Source: Apostichopus japonicus | Lineage: Eukaryota > Echinodermata > Holothuroidea > Aspidochirotida > Stichopodidae | DNA: 64,000 nt | Assembly (NCBI RefSeq): GCF_037975245.1 | Contig: NC_092577.1 | Span: 24,115,398 to 24,179,397, forward strand | Reading direction: 5' to 3' | Part shown: positions 35,065 through 46,673 of the stretch, in pieces | Layout: each line of letters begins with the position of its first letter | Numbering within the stretch: position 1 is the first letter of the stretch | Program-made: the position numbers and the translations under genes | The notes under the pieces: generated by a model | Databases searched by the model: none | Seen by the model: the letters and a program-made list of their open reading frames with translations, nothing else | Told to the model about the DNA's origin: nothing

Positions 35065-36000
35065 TAGGTATTTTAGAATTTGACTGGACAACAAATTAAA
35101 GCTACAATACCGAAAGATGCTATGAAAACTTGTGGTCTGTTTGGTACACTAACAATTGCAGTTGGCAACAAATATGAAACTGTAGCAAATATAAATGTTG
35201 AAGATGGCATAACAAATGGGATTGGTTGTGTATTGAAAAATATTCATTACATTGACGCCAATAATCCTTTACCTAGTATATTGTGGGTTCAATTTGACAA
35301 TCCAGATGTTGGTAAAATTGCAAGAGCTCGCTACAAAACCTATTACAATAGACACATTGTCAGTACTTGGACACCCATATTTGCTATTAAAAGAAATTTC
35401 CTAGTAACAAAACGAAAAGTCGTAGCTATAAATCAAACTGTGCAGCAACGCCCACCAAATGGTCTTGTGATGTTTCTAAGGCAAAATTTTGCATATTCTA
35501 GTGTGCTTTTTACGTGATCCGCCATGCGGGAAAGAAAACGTCACGGCCAAACGGCACTACCGAACCATCCCATTCTGACAAGCGAAACTCAGGTCAAGCA
35601 AGCCCAAAAAAAAAAAAACATTCTAGTGTATCATTGCATAGCAGTAATCTGTTTGAATGCATGACTGTGACTAGTCCATTGCTAATACAAGTATCAACAG
35701 TTTATAAGGCTCCCTCTTGTTCTTTCCATGAATTTAAACACTTCTTTGAAATTCAACTTAGGCCACAAGTATCAATCGATGAGCCTTTTCCTATTGTGGG
35801 AGGTTTCAATTTCAATGTCCGACAGGAATCTACATTTCTACAGTTCATGACCTCTACATTTCAATGTGAACAATATGTTAATCAACTAAGTACATCAGCT
35901 ACCACCATAGACCTGGTATTTTGGAATGTAGATATACTTCTATGCCAAGCAGTCTAATTGTGTGTGGTCTGACCATAAAACTCTGCAAGTTGCAATTTAA
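35065..36000 (+). pseudogene. Helitron/Helentron fragment: helicase tail and EEP endonuclease
   Basis: At 35080-35490 the sequence reads LTIAVGNKYETVANINVEDG, ITNGIGCVLKNIHYI and WTPIFAIKRNFLVTKRK, the PIF1-type helicase 2B region seen at the end of Helitron helicases. After the insertion at 35505-35618 come VYKAPSCSFHEFKHF, PIVGGFNFNV (normally GDFN), TTIDLVFWNV and, in another frame, VWSDHKTLQVAI. These are the motifs of an endonuclease/exonuclease/phosphatase domain, which follows the helicase only in Helentron-type elements. The Asp-to-Gly change in the GDFN motif and the frame change near 35955 mean it is inactive. Rep and the helicase core are missing. Confidence 0.7.
35505..35618 (-). 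mobile_element. 114-bp LINE tail with 10-bp TSD
   Basis: Reverse complement of the same LINE tail found at 1569-1664 and at the 3' end of copy 1. It is flanked by ATTCTAGTGT at 35495-35504 and 35619-35628. Its sense 5' end is a T-run next to GGGCTTGCTTGACC. It separates the helicase tail from the endonuclease part of the Helitron fragment. Confidence 0.85.
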
Positions 36001-37665
36001 ACATTCCAGTATTAGTAACATATTTGGAATAATGCATGACTTTTTGGTTGCTCTTATTCCTTTCATCATCAGATGGCATCGAGGACAATGGTTGTGTATA
36101 TGCTTACCGAAATGGAGACAAGAGGTTGTAATTATTTTGCTTATGCAATTTCAGAAGACAACGACATCCATGAAATGTTCGTCGTCAGCACTGGGAAGTC
36201 GCTGGCCAAAACGCTAGCAACCAAGTTAAAGAAGGAAATTTTTTGGTCCTAGCGAACTTTTCTTTGAATAAGCAACAGGAATGTTCGTATCTGCGGTTGG
36301 CTGCCGACAAATGAAAGGTAAGATTTAACCAAGATTCACAATTGGTTTAAGTGGTACTGACACTTATGTACTTTTACCAGATCTCTGACGAACATTTTTC
36401 CTACAGCAGGTATCAACCATTTATCCAATTGAAAGTTGAAACCATTCAGTTCAATCGTAAGTTGGGTAATAAAAGACCCTCTTCAGGACTTGAACAGTTG
36501 GCTCGCCCAAACCTTTCGTATTTTATTCATATCAGTCTGCTCATTTTCATATGTATATAGACAACATTGAAGATTCCAGATACATCCAGTCATATACTAC
36601 AAATTATACACAAATGAACTAGGATTGGCAGACTACCTTCATCTGTATCCACAGACATCACCTGAATAGTGTGGATTGGTTTGAATGGCGAAAAGGGAGA
36701 AGACTAGTGGAAGCAGAAACGTGGGGGTTTTATATATGTAAAAAGACATGTGGCTGGTTGTTTGCAAGAAAAACGACTTGCAAGCAAATTTTGTGCTGCT
36801 AGCTATCACAAATATTTCAAAATGTTTTTCAGATAAGAACTTTCAACTAAATTTCTCAAATCTCAACATGCTACAAAACTAGTGAGAGTACTTTTGAATA
36901 ACCAATTGTTCATATTTCCCATTAAAATGAAAGTTCTTCATAACACATTCATCACATTTATTGTACCCATACCACCAGTGAAGAACAAACATCTATTTCT
37001 TATTCACAATAGGTTTTCAAAACATGAAAGTCATTCCGCCTTCCAAAAGAAAAACTAGAGAAGTTTTTCAATCCGACACTCTGCACCATTCCTGATGCTT
37101 TAGCGTCACCAAAGAAGAGGAAGCTTTCCGTTGAAGGAAAAGTAGCAAAGGTAAATTAATATGTTTAAAGTATCTAATCAAAATAAAATGTTAAAGGTGG
37201 AACAGGAAAGGGATTCACAAAGCAGTCATAGTTAAGTGGAATGTAAGTTTCTTTTTAATGAAACTTTCATTTGGAAATTGTAAAGCTACACCAAAGTCAC
37301 TACATCACAAAAATTGTTCAATTGCTCAGTTAAAGCAACTGAGCAATCCAACATTTTTCTGATATTTGATAAGATTTTATCTTGTTATCTAAACAATTTA
37401 CTGAAAAATGTCACCTTATGGGGCAAAGTTTTTCTTATGTTCATGGCACTTTTATGCTTCCGTAGATTAGCATTGCGCGTTTTAATTGTATACTATTAAA
37501 TATTAAACGTATATCCTGAACTTACTTTAAGCTAACGAACATGGTCAACCCATCCAATAGTAAAATTAATGCATAAATTATCCAAATTGAAGCTGGCAAA
37601 CGTTGTGCAGTAGTTCTATTAGGCATTATTATTTTTTTAAAAATCATACGTTTCTTGCTTTCTTG
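36001..37665. other. Mostly non-coding; one possible exon
   Basis: The only coding-like piece is 37013-37150 (+), between a TTCACAATAG acceptor-like site and a GGTAAAT donor-like site. It reads KEKLEKFFNPTLCTIPDALA and ASPKKRKLSVEGKVAK, with a basic PKKRKL nuclear-localisation-like motif. I do not recognise it. The rest shows nothing. Confidence 0.3.
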
Positions 37666-38258
37666 GTATTAATATTGATAGCAAACTCTCTTGGAATAAC
37701 CATATTTCGTCAGTATGTAACACTGTAGCAAAAAATACTGGTATATTATCTAAACTGAAATATTTCCTCCCACAGCATGTCCTTAGAATGCTTTAGCAAA
37801 CACTAGTTCTGCCACACTTATCCTATTGTACAACTATTTGGTCTGGTACATACAATGGTAATATTGACCTCCTAAATATTCTCCAAAAGAGGGCTATACG
37901 TCACATTGCTAATGCCCCACCACTTGAACATACTAGTGGAATATTCAAGTCCCTAAATTTATTAAAACTCGGTGATATTATAACAGTCAAGGTTGCTGCC
38001 TTTGCTTACAAAGCATGGAATGGATTACTGCCAGTCACTTTTAATGACTTTATTTGTAGTAACAGAGTCTTACATGACCATCACACAAGACAAGCCAACA
38101 ACGCTCATTGCAATTTTTACCATAGTAACATAGGGAAATTCGGTCTTCGTAACAGAGCAATACAAATCTGGAATGATCTATGAAAAAATTTTCAGTTCAT
38201 AACTTCAAAACCCACATTCACCAGACATTTGAAAAAGGAATTTATTAGCTGGTACTAG
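37666..38258 (+). pseudogene. L2/CR1/Jockey-like LINE RT C-terminus
   Basis: The frame encodes NNHISSVCNTVAKNTGILSK, LPHLSYCTTIWSGT, LLNILQKRAIRHIANAPP, SLNLLKLGDIITVKVAAFAY and GKFGLRNRAIQIWNDL, the standard C-terminal RT/thumb region of this LINE group. Two in-frame stops (after RML and after NDL) and the missing 5' part show a dead, truncated copy. It is related to, but clearly diverged from, the LINE at 26.9-28.5 kb. Confidence 0.75.
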
Positions 38259-38567
38259 TAATATTTTATTACTGTATTACTGTATAATATTTTTACTGTA
38301 TGTTTAATCCTTACGTATATTCTGTATTATCAATATTTGTTCATTTTTCTTTTCTTTTCTCCCAGGGAGTCTCCTACCTTGTTAAAGTGGCCATGACACG
38401 AAAATGTCAAAGTCCTATATTTTTGGGATCCATCAAAGAATGTTCTCTAGAACATGTATCAACCAATCTGCCAGTTTAAAACTTGATTTTTCAAGTCGAA
38501 AATTGAGAATGAATTTACCCTTTTCGGCGTTTGAAACTTTGTTTACTCGAAAATTTTACGATTCGCA

Positions 38568-38585
38568 TGACGTCATGTGACGTCA
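38568..38585. promoter_or_regulatory. Pair of CRE palindromes
   Basis: Two perfect TGACGTCA sites start 10 bp apart (38568 and 38578), about one helical turn, about 135 bp upstream of the first ATG of the P2X7-like pseudogene. ATF/CREB binding is plausible from the motif. A transposon-borne origin is also possible. Confidence 0.35.
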
Positions 38586-38917
38586 CGTTTTGAACACATA
38601 TTTGTTGTCGCTGCTTACGGTACCATTCACGTACACAGTAGACAAGTACACATACCACTAGTAGTTACTAAACAAAACACCGATCACAAGTGCGATATCA
38701 AACCAAAATTTGCTGTGAAATGGCGGATCCAGAGCCAATTGCGGCAACCGCAAGTTCAAAGTGATAATGGTTCTTGACTAGGCAGTGAAATTGGGCTATA
38801 ATTAGAGTGCCCTTTCTCATATTCGAAGCAGAGAGTTAAGGCGATGATCATTCCAATATTGAACCGAACGTTCAGGGTGGAGCGGAGGTGTTAGAACCGT
38901 ATCACTTCGAGCCTGTT

Positions 38918-40731
38918 CAGTTCAGTTCAGTTCAGTTTCTCGTGGAGTGCGGACGTGTTTTCGGCTGCTCTCCACCTTTCGTTGACCACACTTTTATTGT
39001 GTTTTTACGTTGGCCCTTCATTAGTTTACAGTTTGTTTTAGTGTAGTTTGTGTGTTTTGGGTTTGTTTCTTTTTGGTTTTTGTATAGGTGCGTGGCTTTG
39101 CCACACCCCTAGCTGTCATGGCGGCTCGCCGTGACAGCAAAATCGTATTGTTGAGTTTTTCGGGGGAGGCTAAGGTTGTCCCCGTACAAGTTTTTTTCAC
39201 TTTTGCGTTCTGTTGGTTTAAAGGTCCCTGGAGAGGTTGACGCGCTTCAGCGTAAACCTCTCCGGGGTATGAATTGTTTTGATGTACGGTTTACCTCGGA
39301 GGCTGCCCGCGTCCGAGGCGTCCATGTGTTGGAGGGAGTCGAGGGACTGAGGGTCACACCGTATGACAGTTCGGTGTGGGTGACAGTCCTCCATCTCCCT
39401 CTGGACATGTCTGAACAGGTTGTTGTGCGGACACTGGGGCGTTTCGGGAAAGTGACCGGCTACGAGGAGCCGAAATTCCTTGAATGTAAAGGTGTCAAGA
39501 CCGGGACTAGACGAGTTAGAATCGAACTCAAGTCCGATATCCCCTCTACCTTGTGGGCTAATGGGCACAGGGCCCACATTGCATACCCGGGCCAGCCTCG
39601 CACTTATTGGAGGTGTGGGCTGGAAGGGCATGAGGCCAGGTTGTGCCCGAACAAGCGGTGTAGCCGCTGTTTACAGGTTGGGCATACCCTGGCCGAGTGT
39701 AAAGGGGATATCGTTTGCAACTCGTGTGGGAAAACGGGCCATCTCGCCCGTTTATGCCCAGACCGCTCATACGCCGCGAGAGTGGCTACGGGCGTGGTTG
39801 AAGCGGTCCCTGTCCCGGCCTCTGACACCGTACCACATGATGCTCCTGTCATCGCCCCAGTGTCCGACACTAGCGCCCCGATGGAGGCTTTGTTCCCCCT
39901 TTCGAGTCCGACCTCTCCCCTGATCGAACTTGCCGAGACTGCCAGCCTGCCCACTGAAGCAGAGCAGGACAAAACGGCGGAGATGGTACTAGCGGAGTGG
40001 CACGCGGCGCAGGATGCCGCTTTGTACTGGTTCACCGGTAGCTACGCCCGCTATCGGTGATACTAGTCGGGCCCCGAGTCAACCGGCCCAAGAGACATTA
40101 AGTGGCCCAGATTCTGACTCGCCAATGGAGGACTGCACTACAGCCTTTTTAGTTGTGGCTAAGGAGTCCTCCGATTGGTTTGATGAGACAAAACAGGCCA
40201 CTGATCTCATTGACTCGAGTGGCCCTTCCACCCTACCCGCAGCCGCTTCCGCTATACCGGACACGATGGTCGCTAGTGGACCTCCTGTTCCTGACAGGGA
40301 GGTCCACTCGATCAAGGTTGACGAGGAGTTAAGAACTCTGCTCCCTCGTAAGAAAAGGGGGAATACTGTTAGGGGCTTGAAAAGACCCGTATTGGGGAAA
40401 TTTCGCAGGTAATGCGCAAGCCTGTCGTCTGCTATCGGGACGGCGTACCCCGGATGAATTTTGGAGTTAGTTAGTTGTTATGTGCGGGGTGGGGGGTTTG
40501 TGTGGTCCTTATATAATGTGGGTTGGGGGTTTTCTGTTTGTGGTTTGCTTTATTGTTTTGGTTCTGTTGGCCTTTGGGTCCGTGTCCTTTTCGCGTCACG
40601 TTGAACGCTATATTTTATACATTTGTGGGTTAGTGAGAGATTTCTGTTGGTGGGTGTTAAACAGACTGGGATTGTTTTTGGTTTTGTTGACCTTTGGTCC
40701 GTGTCCGTTTCTTTGCACGTAAAAAGCACAG
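38918..40731 (+). mobile_element. ORF1-only Tx1-like LINE derivative with 12-bp TSD
   Basis: The 1.81-kb element has both LINE ends: a 5' TCGTGGAGTGCGGACGTG like copies 1 and 2, and a 3' GCACGTAAAAAGCAC. It is flanked by TTCGAGCCTGTT at 38906-38917 and 40732-40743. It encodes a three-knuckle ORF1 (39118-40412) followed directly by a 3'UTR; no endonuclease or RT sequence is present. A TTCAG microsatellite (38913-38936) sits at the 5' junction. The layout parallels mammalian HAL1 (half-L1) elements, which depend on an autonomous partner. Confidence 0.85.
39118..40412 (+). pseudogene. ORF1 of the ORF1-only LINE, two frameshifts
   Basis: The ATG at 39118 starts MAARRDSKIVLLSFSGEA, aligned with copy 1 ORF1. 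A seven-T run near 39190 adds one base compared with the frame that continues as SLLRSVGLKVPGEVDAL. The middle carries SSVWVTVLHLPLDMSEQVV and the knuckles CGLEGHEARLC, CSRCLQVGHTLAEC and CNSCGKTGHLARLC. In the first knuckle the leading Cys position reads Tyr-Trp-Arg-Cys, so it is slightly altered. A second frame change near 40020 leads into an acidic, Pro/Ser-rich tail ending KRPVLGKFRR, TAA at 40410. Compared with copy 1 ORF1, it is the same family but clearly diverged. Confidence 0.75.
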
Positions 40732-41410
40732 TTCGAGCCTGTTAAACGAGCCGAAATTGAAGCTCCACAACATATCGAAGAAGAAATCCGTTGGAAACCA
40801 TTGCAAGGAACATACAACGTGGTAAGAATTTATTAACGAAGCATTTAAAAACCAAATCCAGTCCATTTTGTGCATGTGTTGTTGGAATTCGCGGAACACC
40901 CTAAACCGTATTGTGCGTTGTGTTACGGTAACTTACAACCCATATGTAGAGTGTGTAGTACTAGTAGGGTTGGTTGCATACTGAAAGTTTGGCTCGGGGA
41001 TGTAAGTTGCATTATGCAGCCATGCTAGGTAGGCATATGCGTTGTTTCATACTCATTATTACTTGGCTAGTACTTTGGCCTGGAGTTTTGCAAATCAATT
41101 TTCTGAAACAAAACAATGTTTCATGGTACATGAAAGGTGTAAAATCACAACAAATGTAACCATAACTGTACATTGTGTGCCTGCTTGTTATTGTGGACAT
41201 CATGGCCAACATTAATACATTTTGAACTTTCATAAATTTTTTCCCAGGCAGTACAGATACATAGCCTACGGTCAACAGGTTCAATGATACTTGGGGTTCC
41301 TAGCAAGACACGTCAGGGTTGTGCTACCATCATGTGCAGTCCAAAGGATCAGAAGTGATTTTCCAGCCAATGGTCATTACACTGGATTCAAGTTGCCAGG
41401 AGAAAACTCA

Positions 41411-42954
41411 TTGTATAGGAAGCCTTGGTTGAGAAATTCCTCCAGAAACACCTTTCTAAACTACGATTGTGTTGGATTATCAATCCGTCAGGGTTCCCTC
41501 AGTGTTGATATATTGAAATTCAAGACTTTTAATTCAGGATGAAAAGGTTATTTGTGAATTTTCAAATTCTGAACAAATATGGGGCTTAAAACCTTGAAAA
41601 GTGGGGCTGACGGGTATTGTGGGCCGCGACGTAGAATCACCTACAAAAGCAAACACCCACAGGAGATGCGATCAGGTCGAACATGATGTGTGCCGGGTTG
41701 ACAATCTTCAAAAAGGTTATGGATGGAAAAAAAAAACTGTTAGGAAATACTTGGTTCTCAGGCAAAAAGTGTACATCTGGTTGGTCATTTCAAGCCCGAG
41801 AAGTGCCGTTTCCGGTGATCTGGGGGGTTTCAAAACAAGAAATTTTCTTGTACGCTGCACGCCAACCGATGGTGGCGCTCCGCTTAGATAGTAATTCGCG
41901 CCCCCCGGGTTGGAAAATCCTGGATACGCGCCTGTATATGATGGGTGTATGTCTCATTGAGGTAATTAATTCCTTCCAGCCTCCAGGGTGTTAATAAAAA
42001 TATTTGAAGAATTGTTACCAAAGGTAACCATATTTGAAAATCTGACATATTTGGGGCCAATACAGCATATCATTATATGCAACATGGAACTAGCAACTAG
42101 CAGATTTTAAGAGGAGCGGTGAACTTTATACATGGAATGTGCTTTTTGAAAGATACATATTAGGTTATTAGGTTTCTTCAATCCTGTGAGTTACTTAGAT
42201 ATAATGCAATTGTTTTTATTACAAAATGCCATGATCAGCTTTATTTCAAGTAACACAAGTGACTGACCTTTGTGTGACCTCAGTCAGCATCTTAGTATAC
42301 TTGAGCTGTCATTAGAACATTATTTCAAAGGGCCTTCAAGAGTGTATTTTAGTACTAACAGCTATCTAAGGTTTTCTATCTAGGCTATTAATGTAGCTAT
42401 TTAGTGATGGGTCATTCCATATCAAATCACCAAATTTTGGGGTATGTTGTAGTTCGACATCTTTTAAAAATTCTCAAACTTTTTGTATGATAGGACCACC
42501 ATGAAACAAGCATATTCTGAAAATTTCAGTTGCATTGCTTTACAATTGGCCGATTTATCACACTTTGAAATTCCGCAATTTGTCGCCACCATGGCATTTT
42601 GACATTTTCTTGACTTTTGAAGTCTCATTTCTCAGCAATTAAACATTCTACTACCTTTCTATTACAGATGCCTATAGAGTCTATCCCATAGAACAGGAAA
42701 ATAAAAAATTAGGCTACAAAAATATTGTCTTGTCGAGTTAGGTCAACTTAAAAGTGTCAAAATATTCGATTTTTGTACTTTTCACTAAAAAATGTGCCAT
42801 TTTTAGTGATGAATTGCTCCTAAACCATTGCTTCAGGGTACTTAATTCTTTCAGAGGTTATTATTTCTAGTATAAACATTACAAAATAATGATAACAATG
42901 CTTTCCTATAATATGTTTGCAAGTTGTGCAACTCTTAAGTTGCTATTTCATGCT
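41411..42954. other. Non-coding with dispersed-repeat-like segments
   Basis: At 41880-41930 the text CCGGGTTGGAAAATCCTGGA and at 42410-42440 the text GGGTCATTCCATATCAAATC have the look of dispersed element ends, but I find no matching partner in this window. No coding signal was seen. The 42400-42880 segment is AT-rich with many TTTT/AAAA runs. Confidence 0.35.
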
Positions 42955-44115
<1,161 letters not shown>

Positions 44116-44703
44116 TCAGACGCTTCCTTGCAGGGCTGGGGAGCGTGTCTGGACGATTTGACAATTTCAGGGGAATGGGAGCCAACCTGGCGACAGGCCC
44201 ACATCAACGTACTCGAGTTGGAGGCACTATCCAGAGCCCTCCACCACTTCGAGTGCCACCTTCGGGACCACGCCGTGACAGCCTTCTGCGACAACACCAC
44301 GGTAGTGGCCTACGTCAACAGACAAGGGGGGACAAAGTCCCGATCACTGTGTGCCGCGACATGGGACCTCCTGCTCTGGTGCCGAGACAACAACATCTCG
44401 CTAAGAGCCTCGCACATCGCAGGGAGGGAAAACCTAACAGCGGACGCCCTGTCCAGGGGGGCCCAAACCCCAACGGAGTGGTCCCTACAGGAAATCACCT
44501 GCCGGAACCTGTTCCGCCTGTTCGGGACTCCGAACATCGACTTGTTTGCGTCGGCGACCAATGCCAAGCTCCCAGTATTTTGCACTCGGACCTTCCACCC
44601 CAGGGCGTGGGCGTCGGACGCGTTCTCAATCAGCTGGGAGGGGATGGAGGCGTATGCCTTCCCCCCCCCTTCTGCCTCATACAGAAAGTGCTACTCAAAC
44701 TGA
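44116..44703 (+). CDS. DIRS RNase H region
   Basis: Begins [15 protein letters not shown] (first catalytic Asp) and continues [16 protein letters not shown] (Glu), [17 protein letters not shown] (Asp) and [15 protein letters not shown] (final Asp), a complete RNase H active-site set. A DIRS-specific tail follows ([19 protein letters not shown]). It is open to 44703 but has no natural start here, because it was once part of the RT polyprotein. The enzyme would remove the RNA strand during cDNA synthesis. Confidence 0.75.
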   Translation, partial: SDASLQGWGACLDDLTISGEWEPTWRQAHINVLELEALSRALHHFECHLRDHAVTAFCDNTTVVAYVNRQGGTKSRSLCAATWDLLLWCRDNNISLRASHIAGRENLTADALSRGAQTPTEWSLQEITCRNLFRLFGTPNIDLFASATNAKLPVFCTRTFHPRAWASDAFSISWEGMEAYAFPPPSASYRKCYSN

Positions 44704-44748
44704 ACGGACACGGCTACTACTAATCGCGCCCTACTGGCCGAGACGACC

Positions 44749-45921
44749 GTGGTTTCCAATGCTACTAGACCTACTAGTAGGAACCCCACGCAGTCTTCCA
44801 GACTCACCCCACCTAGTGAGCTTGGGCCGGGCCCGAGTCAGCCTACCTCATCTACGGTCCTTGAACCTGACTGCGTGGCCGTTGTCCGGGCTCGGTTCGG
44901 AGCGAGCGGCTTTTCTCCAGACGCTGCCGCCATGGCAGCGTCAGCCAGGCGGCCTAGCACCGTCCACACTTACGATTCCCGACTGGGAAGATTCTTCGAA
45001 TGGTGTTCCCGTTTACAGGTCCGTCCGGACACTACCTCTCCGGCACAACTAGCGGACTTTTTCATGCTCCTCTTCGAAGAGGGTAAACAACCGAACACCA
45101 TTCGAAACTACAGATCGGCTATCGCAGCAATCCACTCGGGATTCCCAGATGGGTCATTGGTAGGCACCTGCCCGCGGCTATCGGCCCTCAAGGGTATGGC
45201 CAACCGCAGGCCCATGTGTCGTAAACTCCCACCGGATTGGAGCATCAACGGCGTGCTATATCACTTAGCCCGTCCACCTTTTCAGCCAAAGGGCTCATCC
45301 CTACTCAGGGACCTCACCATCAAGACACTATTCTTGGTGGCCTCTGCCTCCGCCAGGAGGAGGAGTTGCCTGCACGCATTGTCCACAGCAGAAGGACATA
45401 TCCGTTTTGACAGCCGAGGCGTGCGTCTGGTTCCGGACCCCAGGTTCCTTGCTAAGAACCAGACGCTCACCTTCATACCGGGGGACATCTTCCTCCCGAA
45501 ACTGTCCCTGACCTCCGACACTGCGGAGGACAAACTATGGTGCCCGGTGAGGGCACTTAAATGGTACCTACATAGGACAAAGGACCTCAGATCATCACAG
45601 GCCCTATCTATTTTACCTACAAGCCCTCACTCGGCTGCCTCTAAAGAAACAATCAGCAGATGGCTGGTGCAGGCAATTCGTCTCCACGCGGAGACAGAAC
45701 AGCCGGTCAGGGCCCACGACATTCGAGGCCAGGCGGCATCGAAGGCCCTGTTCCAAGGGGTCCCGGTGGATGACATCCTCCGGGCGGCCTCGTGGAAAAC
45801 TCCCTCGACTTTCGTCGCGTCCTACCTAACGGACACGGTCGCTTCGGAGTCGACGTTTGGCCGTACGGTGTTGGGCGTTCCCGCGGGCAGGTCCCGCCCG
45901 TTGGGCCTCCCACCATCGTAG
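44749..45921 (+). CDS. DIRS tyrosine recombinase
   Basis: An intact open frame; its first ATG is at 44932, though the frame is open from 44749 or earlier. The N-terminal core-binding domain reads STVHTYDSRLGRFFEWC and QPNTIRNYRSAIAAIHSGF. Catalytic motifs are Arg I in ASARRRSCLHAL (about 45350), HDIR in RAHDIRGQAASKA (about 45715), Trp in AASWKTPSTF and the nucleophile Tyr in FVASYLTD (about 45828). Such enzymes insert the circular cDNA by strand exchange. This is one of the few uninterrupted ORFs in the window. Confidence 0.85.
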   Translation: MVSNATRPTSRNPTQSSRLTPPSELGPGPSQPTSSTVLEPDCVAVVRARFGASGFSPDAAAMAASARRPSTVHTYDSRLGRFFEWCSRLQVRPDTTSPAQLADFFMLLFEEGKQPNTIRNYRSAIAAIHSGFPDGSLVGTCPRLSALKGMANRRPMCRKLPPDWSINGVLYHLARPPFQPKGSSLLRDLTIKTLFLVASASARRRSCLHALSTAEGHIRFDSRGVRLVPDPRFLAKNQTLTFIPGDIFLPKLSLTSDTAEDKLWCPVRALKWYLHRTKDLRSSQALSILPTSPHSAASKETISRWLVQAIRLHAETEQPVRAHDIRGQAASKALFQGVPVDDILRAASWKTPSTFVASYLTDTVASESTFGRTVLGVPAGRSRPLGLPPS

Positions 45922-45932
45922 CAGTGCCACTC

Positions 45933-46032
45933 TGTGCGTAAGTGTTGTAGGAGACAGGTAAGAGAGGAGTGAAGTAAATGCACCAAAACTCACTGGTTTG
46001 GGTATTTACGAACGACGATACTTACCTGTCTC
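45933..46032. repeat. DIRS internal complementary region
   Basis: The first 30 bp (45933-45962) are a direct copy of 46604-46633. The following 52 bp (45981-46032) are a perfect reverse complement of 46622-46673. In DIRS elements this region is complementary to the joined termini and is used to complete and circularise the cDNA. Confidence 0.9.
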
Positions 46033-46159
46033 ACCCACCTCCCTCCGCCACGTGCGGAACTCAGGAGCCCGACACAACGCCAACAGTAAAACAATAAAAC
46101 TTGTCATTCAATATAGATCATATTTCTTCCATAAGCTATCTATAGTATGTGCTGCATCA

Positions 46160-46320
46160 CAGCCGGATGGACCCGGATATACCGGACACCTCCAACCGGA
46201 CATATTCTACCGGACATATCCATGCGGACATATCCAGCCGGACATATCGAGCCGGACATATCGAGCCGGACATACTCATCCGGACATATCCACTGAGGAC
46301 ATATCCATTCAGTCCGGACG
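46160..46320. repeat. Short tandem array of CCGGACATAT units
   Basis: About nine units of 16-18 bp share the core GCCGGACATATC and degrade at both ends (from GGATATACCGGACACC to CATTCAGTCCGGAC). The array lies inside the DIRS element, between the internal complementary region and the right terminal repeat. Confidence 0.85.
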
Positions 46321-46603
46321 CCGAACGAAACACGACACCTACGCTCTCAGCCTAAACCTCACCAGGTGAGTGCCTTGTGCATCGTATTATTGCTTTGGTT
46401 CACACTATCATTCATCCTGTGTTTTTTCGCATCCCTCTCTGGTGGGTTCTCCCACCCGACTCGGGCCTCCCCGCTGCGGTTTCACGGCCACAGCGGAATG
46501 GGGCAAATCCGGAAGGGAGAGAGGGTGCGCGGTGACCTATGGGAGAGGTCACCGGGGGCGCAGTGCTAAAATTATACCAGTGGCGTCTAGGTACACTAGG
46601 AAA

Positions 46604-46673
46604 TGTGCGTAAGTGTTGTAGGAGACAGGTAAGTATCGTCGTTCGTAAATACCCAAACCAGTGAGTTTTGGTG
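46604..46673. repeat. DIRS right terminal inverted repeat
   Basis: Pairs with the internal complementary region as described there. It starts TGTGCGTAAGTGTTG and its last matching bases are TTTTGGTG at 46666-46673. The partner left terminus is absent from the window. Confidence 0.85.

Larger units (their letters stand above)
38720..41410 (+). pseudogene. P2X7-cytoplasmic-domain-like gene, broken and split by a LINE
   Basis: The upstream coding piece reads GGAEVLEPYHFEPV up to 38917. It resumes in frame at 40744 with KRAEIEAPQHIEEEIRWKPL, ending at a GTAAGA donor near 40822; the LINE at 38918-40731 and its duplicated target lie between. A second exon (41248 to about 41400, after TTCCCAG) reads YRYIAYGQQVQ, a TGA at 41285-41287 where the family usually has Trp, then ARHVRVVLPSCAVQRIRSDF and GHYTGFKLP. 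This is the C-terminal signature of P2X7 intracellular-domain proteins, a zinc-binding module amplified in invertebrates. The usual Cys-rich middle exons were not found. A possible start ATG at 38720 (MADPEPIAATASSK) runs into a stop after 14 codons. Confidence 0.65.
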
